Positions 8,542 to 17,320 are shown, numbered from the stretch's first letter. The stretch: DNA of 34,862 nt from an uncultured Lachnospiraceae bacterium (GCA_910579865.1 CAJTXA010000029.1:1-34862); one strand, 5' to 3'. Numbers and translations are program-made. Notes: a model not told the origin generated them from the letters alone.

Positions 8542-8590
8542 AATTCCGTCTTGCTTTTTATCTTCTAAATAGTAAGGCGGAATTTTATTG
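8542..8590. terminator. Terminator between convergent ECF S and hydrolase genes
   Basis: A 7-bp stem AATTCCG / CGGAATT (8542-8548 and 8578-8584) extends inward with imperfect pairs and is followed by TTTATTG on the plus strand. The hydrolase stop codon lies at its right edge. Confidence 0.65.
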
Positions 8591-9430
8591 CAAAAATCCT
8601 TCTCGCCGCATCCAATCTTCTGCCAATGCCATCCATTGGCATATACCTCCAATTTCTGCTGCCTCTGTTACTGATTTTCCATGTCCTCCAGAAGGAAAAA
8701 TATGAAACTCATACGTATTTTTTTTCTTTTGCAATTCTTGAACAAATGCAAGGGCAGCAAAAACACTTACTCTTTCATCATCTGCTGTATGCCATATAAA
8801 TATAGGAGGCATTTTTTCCCGAACTAATGCATCACAAGAATATGATTTTAAAAAACCTTCTCTTGCTTTTTCTGGTACAATTCTTTCAAACATTTCCACA
8901 TCACTACTACTCATAAATTCCATCTTTAAGCTTAATGCTCCATATCCAAAAATGCAAAAATCTGGTTTCGCACAAAAGGTATCCAATCTATCTGTTGTAT
9001 CATACTCCATTTTATCAAATGTTTCTGCAACCAAACATGCATTTCCTGCTCCTGCTGAAAATCCAGCCACTCCTATACAATTTTCCACTATCCCAAGCTC
9101 TGTTGCATGTGCTCGTAGATATCGAACAGCTCGTTTCCCATCGATACACCCTAGATAAGGATGATAAGGAATCACACGATAATTTACTACAAACGCATGA
9201 AACCCAAGAGAATTAAAATAAAGGGCAACTGGTTCTCCCTCTTTTTCAGAATGATGGGTATATCCTCCACCTGGAAATACAAGAACTGCACCATGTTTCT
9301 TTCCATCTTTTAACAAAAAAGGGGTTAATGTACAGGCATTTTGATTGGCATCACAATGATACTCTTCATGATAAAATGGGATATTTTCTTCTTCCCATAA
9401 TGTTATTAAATGATTCTTTATTTCTTTCAT
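8585..9430 (-). CDS. Alpha/beta hydrolase, esterase/lipase type
   Basis: A 281-residue cytoplasmic serine hydrolase of the BD-FAE/acetylxylan-esterase-like group. The oxyanion-hole segment is VFPGGGYTHHSEKEGEP (about residues 51-67), the nucleophile elbow GFSAG (about 124-128), the acid in WHTADDERV (about 216-224) and the catalytic His in GGHG (about 251-254). A DGKRAVRYLRAHA helix precedes the elbow, as in family members acting on acetylated sugars. No signal peptide is present, so any substrate would be an imported oligosaccharide or a small ester. It is monocistronic. The enzyme class is secure; the substrate is inference. Confidence 0.85.
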   Translation of the reverse strand: MKEIKNHLITLWEEENIPFYHEEYHCDANQNACTLTPFLLKDGKKHGAVLVFPGGGYTHHSEKEGEPVALYFNSLGFHAFVVNYRVIPYHPYLGCIDGKRAVRYLRAHATELGIVENCIGVAGFSAGAGNACLVAETFDKMEYDTTDRLDTFCAKPDFCIFGYGALSLKMEFMSSSDVEMFERIVPEKAREGFLKSYSCDALVREKMPPIFIWHTADDERVSVFAALAFVQELQKKKNTYEFHIFPSGGHGKSVTEAAEIGGICQWMALAEDWMRREGFLQ

Positions 9431-9635
9431 TTCCTTTTCTCCATCTCTTTTTCTTACAATTTTTGGAAGAATATTTCTTCATTCTTTCTCTATTGTTTTC
9501 TTCTAAAAATTTCCATGTCATTTATTTTACAACATTTTTTAAATAAATTCAATTATTAAGACTTTTCTTTCTGCTATAAATCGATTATAATACCTTTAGA
9601 ACAAAAAGTATTATAAAATAAGGCAGGATAAACTT

Positions 9636-10718
9636 ATGACGCATCTTCGAATACATACTGACCGCCTACGTAAAGGTATGGTTATTGCAAACAATGTTCA
9701 TTCCCGTTCTGGTGCTGTCCTTATCCCAGAAGGCACCCCTGTAACAAAAGAAATTATGACTCTTTTAGCTAGACATTTTATCGAATATGTTATTGTAGAA
9801 TATGAACCAACTGGTTTTCCCGTTATTGTCGCCACCCCTGTTCCGGGAGAAACACCTAAACTAAATGAAAAACGCTTTGAAGAATTTAAAGAAAGTTTTC
9901 AAATTGCAGAAGACACTCTTTCTGAAAACTTAAAAGAAATTGTAGAAAAAAATAATGATATTGATGTTCCTGTTCTTTTAAACATGTTAAATCAGATTGT
10001 AGAAAAATCAGAAAATGATATGAATCTCTGCGATATGTTATTTCATATGAAAAAAAATGCAGAAAATCTCTATACTCATTCCATTAATGTTGCTTTACTT
10101 GCACAGATTCTTGCAAAATGGATGAACTTTGATTCCTACGATATTGAACCACTTGTAATTGCTGCTCTTTTGCATGATATTGGCATCTTAAAGCTTTCTG
10201 AAGACGATTTAAAAGAGTTTACCTTTAAACAGGAATTAGAAAAAGGAAAGTATGAAAAACATACTGTATTAGGTTATAATCTAATCAAAGAAAAAGATAT
10301 TGACATTCGTATTAAGCAGGCCGTACTTACCCACCACGAACGTCTTGATAAAAGTGGATTTCCTTTACAAGTCCCATCCAAAAATATCAATCCTCTTTCT
10401 CGTATTCTTGCCATTGCTGACGTCTATGATACATTGATTATGAAAGAAAAGGGAGCAGCTGCACTTTCTCCATTTCTAGCATTAAAAGAACTAGAAGAAA
10501 ATGGTTATCATAAATTCGATTCACAAATGCTAATGACGTTTCTATCGAAAGTAACTTATAACTTTATTCAACACACGGTTTTATTAAGCAATGGAGAATA
10601 TGCGCAAATTGTATTAATTAATAAATACAATCTTTCTCGACCACTCGTACAAATGGGATCTACTTTTATTGATTTGGCTATACGCACGGATCTTCATATT
10701 GAAGCTTTATTAGACTAA
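9636..10718 (+). CDS. HD-GYP domain cyclic-di-GMP phosphodiesterase
   Basis: A 360-residue cytoplasmic protein. The N-terminal 60 residues (LRKGMVIANNVHSRSGAVLI ... ITLLARHFIEYV-like) match the strand-rich domain often found before HD-GYP. The HD part starts with THSINVALLAQIL (about 148), then ALLHDIGILKL (about 180) and THHERLDKSGFP (about 233), giving the metal-binding H, HD and HH residues. The GYP loop reads GFP, a conservative change. Predicted activity is cleavage of c-di-GMP to pGpG or GMP. It is monocistronic, ends in a strong terminator, and has a -10 TATAAT at 9586-9591. Confidence 0.9.
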   Translation: MTHLRIHTDRLRKGMVIANNVHSRSGAVLIPEGTPVTKEIMTLLARHFIEYVIVEYEPTGFPVIVATPVPGETPKLNEKRFEEFKESFQIAEDTLSENLKEIVEKNNDIDVPVLLNMLNQIVEKSENDMNLCDMLFHMKKNAENLYTHSINVALLAQILAKWMNFDSYDIEPLVIAALLHDIGILKLSEDDLKEFTFKQELEKGKYEKHTVLGYNLIKEKDIDIRIKQAVLTHHERLDKSGFPLQVPSKNINPLSRILAIADVYDTLIMKEKGAAALSPFLALKELEENGYHKFDSQMLMTFLSKVTYNFIQHTVLLSNGEYAQIVLINKYNLSRPLVQMGSTFIDLAIRTDLHIEALLD

Positions 10719-10765
10719 ACTAGCTATTTGCGTCACATCTGCTGACGCAAATAGCTAGTTTTATT
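10717..10765. terminator. Strong bidirectional terminator
   Basis: A perfect 19-bp stem, arms 10717-10735 and 10743-10761, with a 7-nt loop CATCTGC and a T-run on either strand. It overlaps the stop codons of both convergent genes. Confidence 0.95.
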
Positions 10766-10982
10766 TGTTTTCTTTCTTTTCCTCTTTTCTTTTTCTCCCT
10801 CTTTCTACTAATAAGATAGCATAGAGTAAAACTGGAACCAAAATCGTAACTGTAATACTTGCTTTCAACCATGCCTGTCCTGCTGAATGGTCAAATAAAG
10901 CGGCAACTAATGTTAGCAGATACATTCCTGCAAGTAAAATTGCGCCTCCTAATGCAGCCATTCGTCGTAATGATTGTTTCAT
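10761..10982 (-). CDS. Small two-helix membrane protein, function unknown
   Basis: A 73-residue protein from the ATG at 10982, which has AAAGGAG 6 nt upstream; an earlier in-frame ATG (10997) would overlap that site and is rejected. It shows two hydrophobic helices (AALGGAILLAGMYLLTLVAALF and ITVTILVPVLLYAILLV) and a strongly basic and acidic tail RGRKRKEEKKENK. The second helix followed by positive charge suggests both termini are inside. The fold resembles short conserved hypothetical proteins of Lachnospiraceae. No function can be assigned. Confidence 0.7.
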   Translation of the reverse strand: MKQSLRRMAALGGAILLAGMYLLTLVAALFDHSAGQAWLKASITVTILVPVLLYAILLVERGRKRKEEKKENK

Positions 10983-11066
10983 TGTTTCTCCTTTCACAGT
11001 AGATTTTTTCTATTTCTTATTTCTTTCCTTTGCTTTATTCTATCATATCTCTTTTCGGATTACTAC

Positions 11067-11095
11067 TAGACAAAACCTAAAATAGCTTGTATAAT
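11067..11095 (+). promoter_or_regulatory. Sigma-70 type promoter of the structured RNA
   Basis: TAGACA (11067-11072), a 17-nt spacer and a perfect TATAAT (11090-11095). The predicted start is near 11102, and no gene begins until 11445, so the transcript opens with the folded region that follows. Confidence 0.75.
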
Positions 11096-11101
11096 AGTTC
11101 C

Positions 11102-11312
11102 GTTGCCATATACAAAAAATTGCCCTATCATATCTAATATATCTGATAGGGCAACTCAAAAAGGGGAGGATAAGTATTACTTTTCTCTTTCGTCCTTCTA
11201 CTGTCTGTACCAAACTGGTACAAACCTTCTGAATGGAGGGGGAATCCATCTTGGTTTCAGCAGACAGTAGAGGTAAGCAAATGCCTCACATTATGTGAAT
11301 GGCTTTTTTATC
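11102..11312 (+). ncRNA. Candidate structured small RNA of about 210 nt, class not identified
   Basis: This intergenic block has a promoter, several helices and a terminator but no ORF with a ribosome binding site. Seen: hairpin A, 11-bp stem TTGCCCTATCA / TGATAGGGCAA (11120-11130 and 11144-11154); long stem B, CTACTGTCTG / CAGACAGTAG (11198-11207 and 11261-11270), enclosing hairpin C (TACC/GGTA, 11208-11211 and 11217-11220) and hairpin D (AAACC/GGTTT, 11222-11226 and 11253-11257, with inner ATGGA/TCCAT). Stem B therefore closes a three-way junction. The purine-rich segment 11163-11170 could pair with UCCUUC at 11194-11199. It ends at the terminator below. The length and complexity are compatible with the raiA-motif class or another conserved Clostridia RNA, but I cannot confirm any family. 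It does not look like 6S, SRP, tmRNA or a known riboswitch that I recognise. Confidence 0.65.
11283..11312 (+). terminator. Terminator of the structured RNA
   Basis: The stem GCC..TCAC / GTGA..GGC (around 11284-11303) is followed directly by six T. GCCAT near the RNA 5' end (11105-11109) could also pair with ATGGC of this hairpin, a possible long-range closing helix. Confidence 0.75.
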
Positions 11313-11444
11313 AGAAGCCTTCGTCGCTTCCGATATTTTTATTATTAACACAAAATCACTCTTTATACATTAAAATGTAAAAAAAGAGAACAATCTATAA
11401 AGCAGGCATATAACAAACATCATATATGCAGAAAGGAAACTATC

Positions 11445-11954
11445 ATGACATTATTAGAAGCATGGAGAAGTGAAGCTTACTCCGAAGAAATCAGTGAACA
11501 AGAAAGCACTGCTCTTTGGACTAATTACTTTCAAATTGAAAAAGGAATCTATGAACAGATTTTAGCTACACCAGAAACGGTTGTAGAAGGAACTGTAAAA
11601 GAGCTAGCAGAAAAATTTCACTGTGAACTAAAAATTATGGTTGGTTTTTTAGACGGCATTAATGATAGTCTAACAACCCCAAACCCAATTGAAGAAATGA
11701 CGGAAGATACAAAAGTAACACTTTGTTATGATAAAGAAAAACTTTATTACAATATGGTAGCAGCAAAAGCAGAATGGCTTTATACTCTTCCTCAATGGGA
11801 AAATTTACTTTCCAAAGAAAAACGCTCTGAACTTTACAAAGCTCAAAAAAGTTCTACTACTATTGTAAAAGATAAAAAAGTATATCCAAACGATCCATGT
11901 CCTTGTGGAAGTGGAAAAAAATATAAAAAATGTTGTGGAAAACATACTTCTTAA
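11445..11954 (+). CDS. SEC-C motif (zinc-binding) protein
   Basis: A 169-residue cytoplasmic protein. The C-terminal 22 residues are a textbook SEC-C motif: NDPCPCGSGKKYKKCCGK, in which CxC and CC coordinate zinc, as at the tail of SecA. The rest (about 1-145) is an acidic helical domain of unknown family that is common in Lachnospiraceae with this tail. RBS GAAAGGAAAC lies just before the start. It follows the structured RNA by 130 nt, and the RNA terminator makes read-through uncertain. SEC-C domains bind ribosomes or SecB-type partners; what this one does is unknown. Confidence 0.85.
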   Translation: MTLLEAWRSEAYSEEISEQESTALWTNYFQIEKGIYEQILATPETVVEGTVKELAEKFHCELKIMVGFLDGINDSLTTPNPIEEMTEDTKVTLCYDKEKLYYNMVAAKAEWLYTLPQWENLLSKEKRSELYKAQKSSTTIVKDKKVYPNDPCPCGSGKKYKKCCGKHTS

Positions 11955-11981
11955 TTCTTTTATTTCTTATTTATAATAAAC

Positions 11982-12020
11982 AATGCAGCAGAAACAAAAA
12001 CGAATTTTTTCTGCTGCATT
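11982..12020. terminator. Bidirectional terminator between SEC-C gene and purA
   Basis: A 13-bp perfect stem AATGCAGCAGAAA / TTTCTGCTGCATT (11982-11994 and 12008-12020), with U-rich flanks on both strands. Confidence 0.9.
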
Positions 12021-12032
12021 ATTCTACTATTT

Positions 12033-13310
12033 TTATTTTCTTATAATAATATCTTCTCTTCCTGGTCCATTTGATACCAATGTAATTGGTACTTCAATTG
12101 CTTTCTCAATCGCATCAATATAATCTCTACATTCCTTTGGAAGTGCCTGATAATCCCGAATCCCTCGAATATCACTTTTCCATCCTGGATATTTTTTTAG
12201 AATTGGCTTTGCTTTTTCTAATAACCTTGTAGTAGGAAACTCTGTCACTACTTTACCATCAATCTCATATCCTACACACATTGGAATTTCATCTAAATAT
12301 CCTAATACATCCAAAACAGTCAATGCTACTTCCGTTGTTCCTTGAATTCTACAGCCATATTTTGTTGCTACTGCATCAAACCACCCCATCCGTCTAGGAC
12401 GTCCTGTTGTAGCACCATATTCTCCGCCATCGCCACCACGCTTTCTTAACTCTTCCGCTTCTTGACCAAAAATTTCACTTACAAATGCACCTGCTCCAAC
12501 TGCACTAGAATATGCCTTTACTACAGTAGTAATATTTTTAATCTCATAAGGCGGAATTCCTGCTCCAATTGCCCCATAAGCAGCTAATGTCGAAGAGGAT
12601 GTTACCATAGGATAAATTCCATGATCGGGATCTTTTAAGGAACCAAGCTGTCCCTCCAACAAAATACGTTTTCCCTCTTTTATCGCTTGCTGTAAATAAA
12701 ATGATACATCACAAACATAAGGTTTTACCATATCCCGATATTCCAACAAAGTCTGAAATACCTCTTCTGGTTTTAATGCCTCTTTGTGATACAGATGTTC
12801 AAACAATACATTTTTTATCTCACAAACTTGTTCTACCTTTTCCTTTAAATACACTTCATCAAATAATTCACTAACTTGAAACCCGATTTTAGCATACTTA
12901 TCAGAATAAAATGGAGCAATTCCAGATTTCGTTGATCCAAAAGACTTCCCAGCAAGTCTTGCCTCCTCATACGTATCTTGTAAAATATGATAAGGCATTA
13001 AAATCTGCGCTCTATCAGAAACTAAAATCTTAGGTGTTGGAACTTTCTTACTTTCTAACTCTTTTATTTCTTGCAGCAAATATGGAATATTTAAAGCAAC
13101 CCCGTTGCCGATAATACTTGTTGTATGGTGATAAAAAACACCAGATGGCAGCAAATGCAATGCAAATTTGCCATAATTATTAATAATTGTATGCCCCGCA
13201 TTACTGCCGCCTTGAAAACGAATAATAATATCAGAATCCTTTGCAAGCATATCTGTAATCTTACCCTTGCCCTCATCTCCCCAATTCGCTCCTACGATTG
13301 CTCTTACCAT
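12033..13310 (-). CDS. purA: Adenylosuccinate synthase
   Basis: Converts IMP, aspartate and GTP to adenylosuccinate, the first committed step to AMP. The 425-residue length is normal. The N-terminal P-loop is GANWGDEGKGK (residues 7-17), followed by IIRFQGGSNAGHTI, then GSTKSGIAPFYSDK, LLEGQLGSLKDPDHG, and the C-terminal TTGRPRRMGWFDAV (substrate binding) and NGPGREDI (GTP binding). RBS GGAGG lies 9 nt before the ATG. The gene has its own upstream region with three GTATAC copies and a terminator shared with the SEC-C gene, so it is probably transcribed alone. Confidence 0.97.
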   Translation of the reverse strand: MVRAIVGANWGDEGKGKITDMLAKDSDIIIRFQGGSNAGHTIINNYGKFALHLLPSGVFYHHTTSIIGNGVALNIPYLLQEIKELESKKVPTPKILVSDRAQILMPYHILQDTYEEARLAGKSFGSTKSGIAPFYSDKYAKIGFQVSELFDEVYLKEKVEQVCEIKNVLFEHLYHKEALKPEEVFQTLLEYRDMVKPYVCDVSFYLQQAIKEGKRILLEGQLGSLKDPDHGIYPMVTSSSTLAAYGAIGAGIPPYEIKNITTVVKAYSSAVGAGAFVSEIFGQEAEELRKRGGDGGEYGATTGRPRRMGWFDAVATKYGCRIQGTTEVALTVLDVLGYLDEIPMCVGYEIDGKVVTEFPTTRLLEKAKPILKKYPGWKSDIRGIRDYQALPKECRDYIDAIEKAIEVPITLVSNGPGREDIIIRK

Positions 13311-13337
13311 CTAACATGTCCTCCATTCTATTCTTTT

Positions 13338-13410
13338 TTGTATACTAATTTCTTTTATTCATCAGTATACGAATCCCATTTACTCTTGGGTAAATCCTAT
13401 ATTAGTATAC
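13338..13410 (-). promoter_or_regulatory. purA upstream region with three GTATAC palindromes
   Basis: GTATAC occurs at 13338-13343, 13363-13368 and 13405-13410 in a 73-nt span, two of them within longer TAGTATAC contexts. One overlaps a possible minus-strand -10 TATACT. An inverted repeat TTTAC..GTAAA lies between copies two and three. A role as operator is only inferred. Confidence 0.35.
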
Positions 13411-13433
13411 CTGATCTTAATTCATAAGTAAAA

Positions 13434-14813
13434 TCATTTTTTCTTTTCTGTCAATTTCTTCAATGGTTCCTGCATTTTTTGTATCTCCCTTTGAAACAAA
13501 ATCTTAATTTCTGTCCCTTTTCCAAGCTCACTTACTAATTCCATCTGTGTCTGATGTTGCGCCAAAATATGCTTTACAATCGCTAGTCCTAATCCTGTTC
13601 CACCTGTAGACTTTGAACGACTTTTATCTACCCGATAAAATCGTTCAAAGATTCTTTCTTGGTGTTCTTTTGAAATACCAATTCCATCATCTTTTACAAT
13701 CAAATAGACAAACTCTATATCATTTGTAATGGTAATACTAACCTTTCCTCCAGGATTATTATAGCGAATCGCATTGTCACAGAGATTATAAATCAACTCT
13801 TCTATCATAGGACGATTTGCATAAATTATTTCTTTTATTCCAAATAGCTGCATTGTAATCTGATGATCATTTGCACTTTTTGAAAGCCAGTCCATACACT
13901 CCTTTGCACACTCATACAAATCCACATTTTCAAATTCAACAAAAACTTCAGAACTATCTAATTCAGAAAGACGAATAATGTCATTAATTAATTTTAATAA
14001 ACGATTTGAACTTTTATGAATCTCTGCTGCAAATAAAACAGCCTGTTCTGATACTGCCATTCGATTTTCAATTAACTCTGCATAGCCAGAAATTGCTGTC
14101 AATGGCGTTTTTAATTCATGTGACACATTAGCAGTAAACTCCTGCCGCATTTTCGCTCCTTTTAAAATATCTGCATGTTGTTTTTGTATCATTTCAATAA
14201 ATGGTGTCAATTCCTGATAGGCAACAATCGTTTCTTTATCATCTAAATGCTCTACCATCTTTTCAATTGGATCTAACATACTATTTACCAAAATATGAGC
14301 AACTATTGTACAAATAACAAACATAAAAAGAATTACTATAATTATAAATGGAATCGCTTTTATCAAAATCCCCAAAATGCTTCCTGCTTCTTTTGCCACT
14401 CGAAGTACACTTCCATCAGAAAGTAACAAAGCATAGTAAAAGGTACTTTTCTTTAATGTATCCGATCGCCGCACAGCTTGCCCAAACCCTTTCAAAACAG
14501 CCTGTTCCACTTCTACTCGATCGGTATGATTCTCTAAATATTCCATTTGTGTATAATTATCAAAAATAACTGTCCCATCTGCTGCAATTTCTGTTATTCG
14601 TAAATCACGAAATTGTTCTAAATATGCCATCTGTTCTCTTTGCTCAATCATTTTTGTATTTCTAAACAAATGGGCATATATCTTTAAATCCTCAAAAATT
14701 TCCTGTTTTAATACTTGAAAAAAAATAATTGTAACCAATATAACTGCCAGTACAGAAGATATTCCTGCTATCCAAAAAAATTGCAGATTAATTTTTCTTT
14801 TCATATTTTTCAT
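13434..14813 (-). CDS. Membrane sensor histidine kinase, PhoR-like
   Basis: A 459-residue kinase. Two transmembrane segments (FFWIAGISSVLAVILVTIIFF near the start; AIPFIIIVILFMFVICTIVA about 155-178) bracket an extracytoplasmic domain of about 120 residues. A HAMP-like linker follows, then HisKA with the phosphorylated His in FTANVSHELKTPLTAISGYA (about 233-252), and the HATPase domain with N box LIYNLCDNAIRY, G1 VKDDGIGIS, F box and G2 GGTGLGLAIVKHI. The order and the adjacent phosphate symporter suggest phosphate sensing. I chose the ATG at 14813 (preceded by GGCAGGAG); a TTG four codons upstream is an alternative. Confidence 0.9.
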   Translation of the reverse strand: MKNMKRKINLQFFWIAGISSVLAVILVTIIFFQVLKQEIFEDLKIYAHLFRNTKMIEQREQMAYLEQFRDLRITEIAADGTVIFDNYTQMEYLENHTDRVEVEQAVLKGFGQAVRRSDTLKKSTFYYALLLSDGSVLRVAKEAGSILGILIKAIPFIIIVILFMFVICTIVAHILVNSMLDPIEKMVEHLDDKETIVAYQELTPFIEMIQKQHADILKGAKMRQEFTANVSHELKTPLTAISGYAELIENRMAVSEQAVLFAAEIHKSSNRLLKLINDIIRLSELDSSEVFVEFENVDLYECAKECMDWLSKSANDHQITMQLFGIKEIIYANRPMIEELIYNLCDNAIRYNNPGGKVSITITNDIEFVYLIVKDDGIGISKEHQERIFERFYRVDKSRSKSTGGTGLGLAIVKHILAQHQTQMELVSELGKGTEIKILFQREIQKMQEPLKKLTEKKK

Positions 14814-14831
14814 ATCTCCTGCCAAGCCTTT

Positions 14832-15518
14832 CTATTCTTCTTCTATCATATATCCAACATTTCGAACTGTTTTAATACACCCTCCAGCATCCCTTAGCTT
14901 CTGCCGTAATGTCTTAATATGCATATCTAATGTTCTAGATTCTCCTTCAAAATCAATCCCCCAAACTCGTTCCATAATCAGATCTCTAGGCATCACTCTT
15001 TTTGGATTATAAATAAAAAGTTTCAATAACTCATACTCTTTATAAGTCAATTCACATGCTTCCCCTTTGACAAATACCGCATGACGTCCCCGATCCATTA
15101 CAATATCTCCTAGTTTTATCTGTATCGCTTCTTCTCCATACATATCATCCATGCTTCGTCTAAGCATGGCTTTCACCCTAGAAATCAACTCCATAACACC
15201 AAATGGTTTTGTAATATAATCATCTGCTCCAATATCGAGTCCCTTTACCTTATCTAATTCTGATGTCTTTGCTGTCACTAAAATAATTGGTATTTTCTTT
15301 GTTTCCAAACGTTCCCTTAGCTTTTTTATAATCGAAAGCCCATCTTCATCCGGAAGCATCACATCAAGTAAAATTAAATTAGGAAGTGCAATTTCCAATT
15401 GTCTATAAAAGTCTTTCGCACATGCAAAGTTTTCTACTGCATACCCACTATTTTTTAATGAAAAAGTTTCAATCTCACGAATGTTACAATCATCCTCTAC
15501 TACATACACCATTGCCAT
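14832..15518 (-). CDS. OmpR/PhoB-family response regulator
   Basis: A 228-residue regulator. The receiver domain (about 1-120) has the acidic pocket VEDD, the phosphoacceptor Asp in LILLDVMLPDEDG (about residue 53), the conserved Thr in LVTAKTSE and the Lys in ITKPFGVMEL. The C-terminal winged helix (about 130-228) carries LTYKEYELLKLFIYNP, RDLIMERVWG, RTLDMHIKTLRQKL and VRNVGYMIE, all canonical for the PhoB/OmpR family. It sits 38 nt after the symporter gene and 18 nt before the kinase ATG, so the three form an operon. It likely controls phosphate genes, though the stimulus is inferred from the neighbour. Confidence 0.93.
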   Translation of the reverse strand: MAMVYVVEDDCNIREIETFSLKNSGYAVENFACAKDFYRQLEIALPNLILLDVMLPDEDGLSIIKKLRERLETKKIPIILVTAKTSELDKVKGLDIGADDYITKPFGVMELISRVKAMLRRSMDDMYGEEAIQIKLGDIVMDRGRHAVFVKGEACELTYKEYELLKLFIYNPKRVMPRDLIMERVWGIDFEGESRTLDMHIKTLRQKLRDAGGCIKTVRNVGYMIEEE

Positions 15519-15556
15519 TCTTTTTCTACCCTCTCTGTTCCTTCCTTTTTATTCCT

Positions 15557-17320
15557 TTATGGTAACATATATTTCGCCTTATAGGAAAGGTATTTTTCAC
15601 GAAATAGTGTATTTTCTCCTTTATCTAAAGTATCTAAATATTCATGCATATCAAATCCATTCGCATGAATCTGTATCAAACACACCGCAATATTAGAACA
15701 GTGATCGGCAACTCTCTCATAATTTGTTGTCAAATCTGATAAAATAAATCCCATCTCAATTGTACATTTTCCTTCACGAAGTCGTGTAATATGTCTTGAT
15801 TTCATCTCAATATTCAGATTATCCACTACTTCTTCTAATGGTTCTACTAGTCTTGCCATTGTAATATCATCGTGGATAAAGACTTCTACCGCAGTTTCTA
15901 CAATCTCACGAATTGCTTCTGCAAATACATAAATTTCTTTAATCGCATCTTCTGAAAAAGTCATATTTTTATCATTCATTTCTTTTGCTGCTTCTGAAAT
16001 ATTAATTGCGTGATCCGAAATTCGTTCAAAATCTCCAATACAATGTAACAGCATTGAAATTGTTCGACTGTCTTTCTCTGTCAGATTTCTACTACTTAAA
16101 CGCACCAGATAAGTTCCAAGCTCATCCTCATAGCGATCCACATATTCTTCCATTTTACAAACTTCTTCAAACTTCTCTTGATGATAAGACTGAAGCATAT
16201 CTAGCGCTAAAATAATTGCTTCCTTTGAAAGTTCAGCCATTTTAGCAGCAACTGCTTTACATTGCTGTACTGCAAAAGCTGGTTTATCCAAAAAACGTTC
16301 ATCCAAAAGTTGAAATTCTTCTGCCTTTACTAATACTTCTTCTTTCCCATCTCGAATTGTCAAATAGGCTAATTTTTCTAATCCCTTTGAAAATGGAAGT
16401 AATACCAAAGTAGCTACGATATTAAATATACTATGAATTAATGCAATCCCAACAGGACCTGCTGCTTTTTCCAAAAATGAAAAATTTACAACTATATTCA
16501 AAAGATAAAATCCTGTCATAAACAGTGCGGTACCAATTAAATTAAAGTAAAGATGAACAACACTTGCTCGTCTTGCATTTTTCGTAGCACCAATTCCAGA
16601 AAGTAATGCTGTAATACAAGTACCAATATTCTGTCCCATAATAATCGGCAATGCGGTGTCATAGTGAATTGCCCCTGTAACACAAAGTGCTTGTAAGATA
16701 CCAACTGAAGCAGAAGAGCTTTGAATTACTGCTGTTAAAACTGCTCCAGCCAAAAGTCCTAAAAGTGGGTTAGAAAACATTGTTAAAATATTCGTAAACT
16801 CTGGTACGTCTGCTAATGGTTTTACTGCTCCACTCATTGTATCCATTCCAGTCATCAATACAGCAAAACCAACTAAAATAGTTCCAATATCTTGTCTCTT
16901 GGCATTTTTTGAAAATAGCAAAAAACAAACACCAATTAGTGCTAATACGGGTGAAAAAGAAGAAGGTTTTAATAATTGTATAAAAAAACTATCTCCCTCC
17001 ACTCCAGATAAACTCAATACCCAAGAAGTAATTGTTGTTCCAACATTTGCTCCCATAATAATATTAATTGCTTGGGATAACCGCATAATTCCTGAATTTA
17101 CAAATCCAACTACCATTACAGTTGTAGCAGAAGAGGACTGAATTACAGCGGTTACTGCTGCTCCAAGCAAAACTCCTTTTATCGGAGAAGAGGTTAATTT
17201 TTCTAAAATACGCTCTAGCTTTCCACCTGATAGCTTTGACAATCCTTCTCCCATTGCATGCATCCCATAAAGAAATAATGCTAAACCACCAACCATAGAC
17301 AGTATATCAAAAATACTCAT
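15557..17320 (-). CDS. Na/Pi-cotransporter (NptA-type) with C-terminal PhoU-like domain
   Basis: A 587-residue protein. The N-terminal 320 residues form the inverted-repeat Na/phosphate symporter core: QSSSATTVMVVGFVNSGI and GANVGTTITSW in the first half, QSSSASVGILQAL and GQNIGTCITALLSG in the second, with about eight to nine transmembrane helices. Residues about 345-570 form a cytoplasmic helical PhoU-like region (LLHCIGDFERISDHAINI, NYERVADHCSNIAV) with two E/D..R..DH metal-binding signatures. I chose the ATG at 17320, preceded by GAAAGGAG; the in-frame upstream 15 codons lack a site. It is followed by the PhoB/PhoR pair, linking uptake and sensing. Confidence 0.92.
   Translation of the reverse strand: MSIFDILSMVGGLALFLYGMHAMGEGLSKLSGGKLERILEKLTSSPIKGVLLGAAVTAVIQSSSATTVMVVGFVNSGIMRLSQAINIIMGANVGTTITSWVLSLSGVEGDSFFIQLLKPSSFSPVLALIGVCFLLFSKNAKRQDIGTILVGFAVLMTGMDTMSGAVKPLADVPEFTNILTMFSNPLLGLLAGAVLTAVIQSSSASVGILQALCVTGAIHYDTALPIIMGQNIGTCITALLSGIGATKNARRASVVHLYFNLIGTALFMTGFYLLNIVVNFSFLEKAAGPVGIALIHSIFNIVATLVLLPFSKGLEKLAYLTIRDGKEEVLVKAEEFQLLDERFLDKPAFAVQQCKAVAAKMAELSKEAIILALDMLQSYHQEKFEEVCKMEEYVDRYEDELGTYLVRLSSRNLTEKDSRTISMLLHCIGDFERISDHAINISEAAKEMNDKNMTFSEDAIKEIYVFAEAIREIVETAVEVFIHDDITMARLVEPLEEVVDNLNIEMKSRHITRLREGKCTIEMGFILSDLTTNYERVADHCSNIAVCLIQIHANGFDMHEYLDTLDKGENTLFREKYLSYKAKYMLP

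Noticed and set aside
11043..11249. Minus-strand frame of 68 codons across the structured RNA
   Set aside because: No family pattern, no ribosome binding site, and it overlaps a promoter and paired RNA arms on the opposite strand.
11102..11312. Assignment of the RNA to 6S, SRP or tmRNA
   Set aside because: The helix order does not match 6S (long single hairpin with central bubble), and none of the SRP or tmRNA signatures is present.
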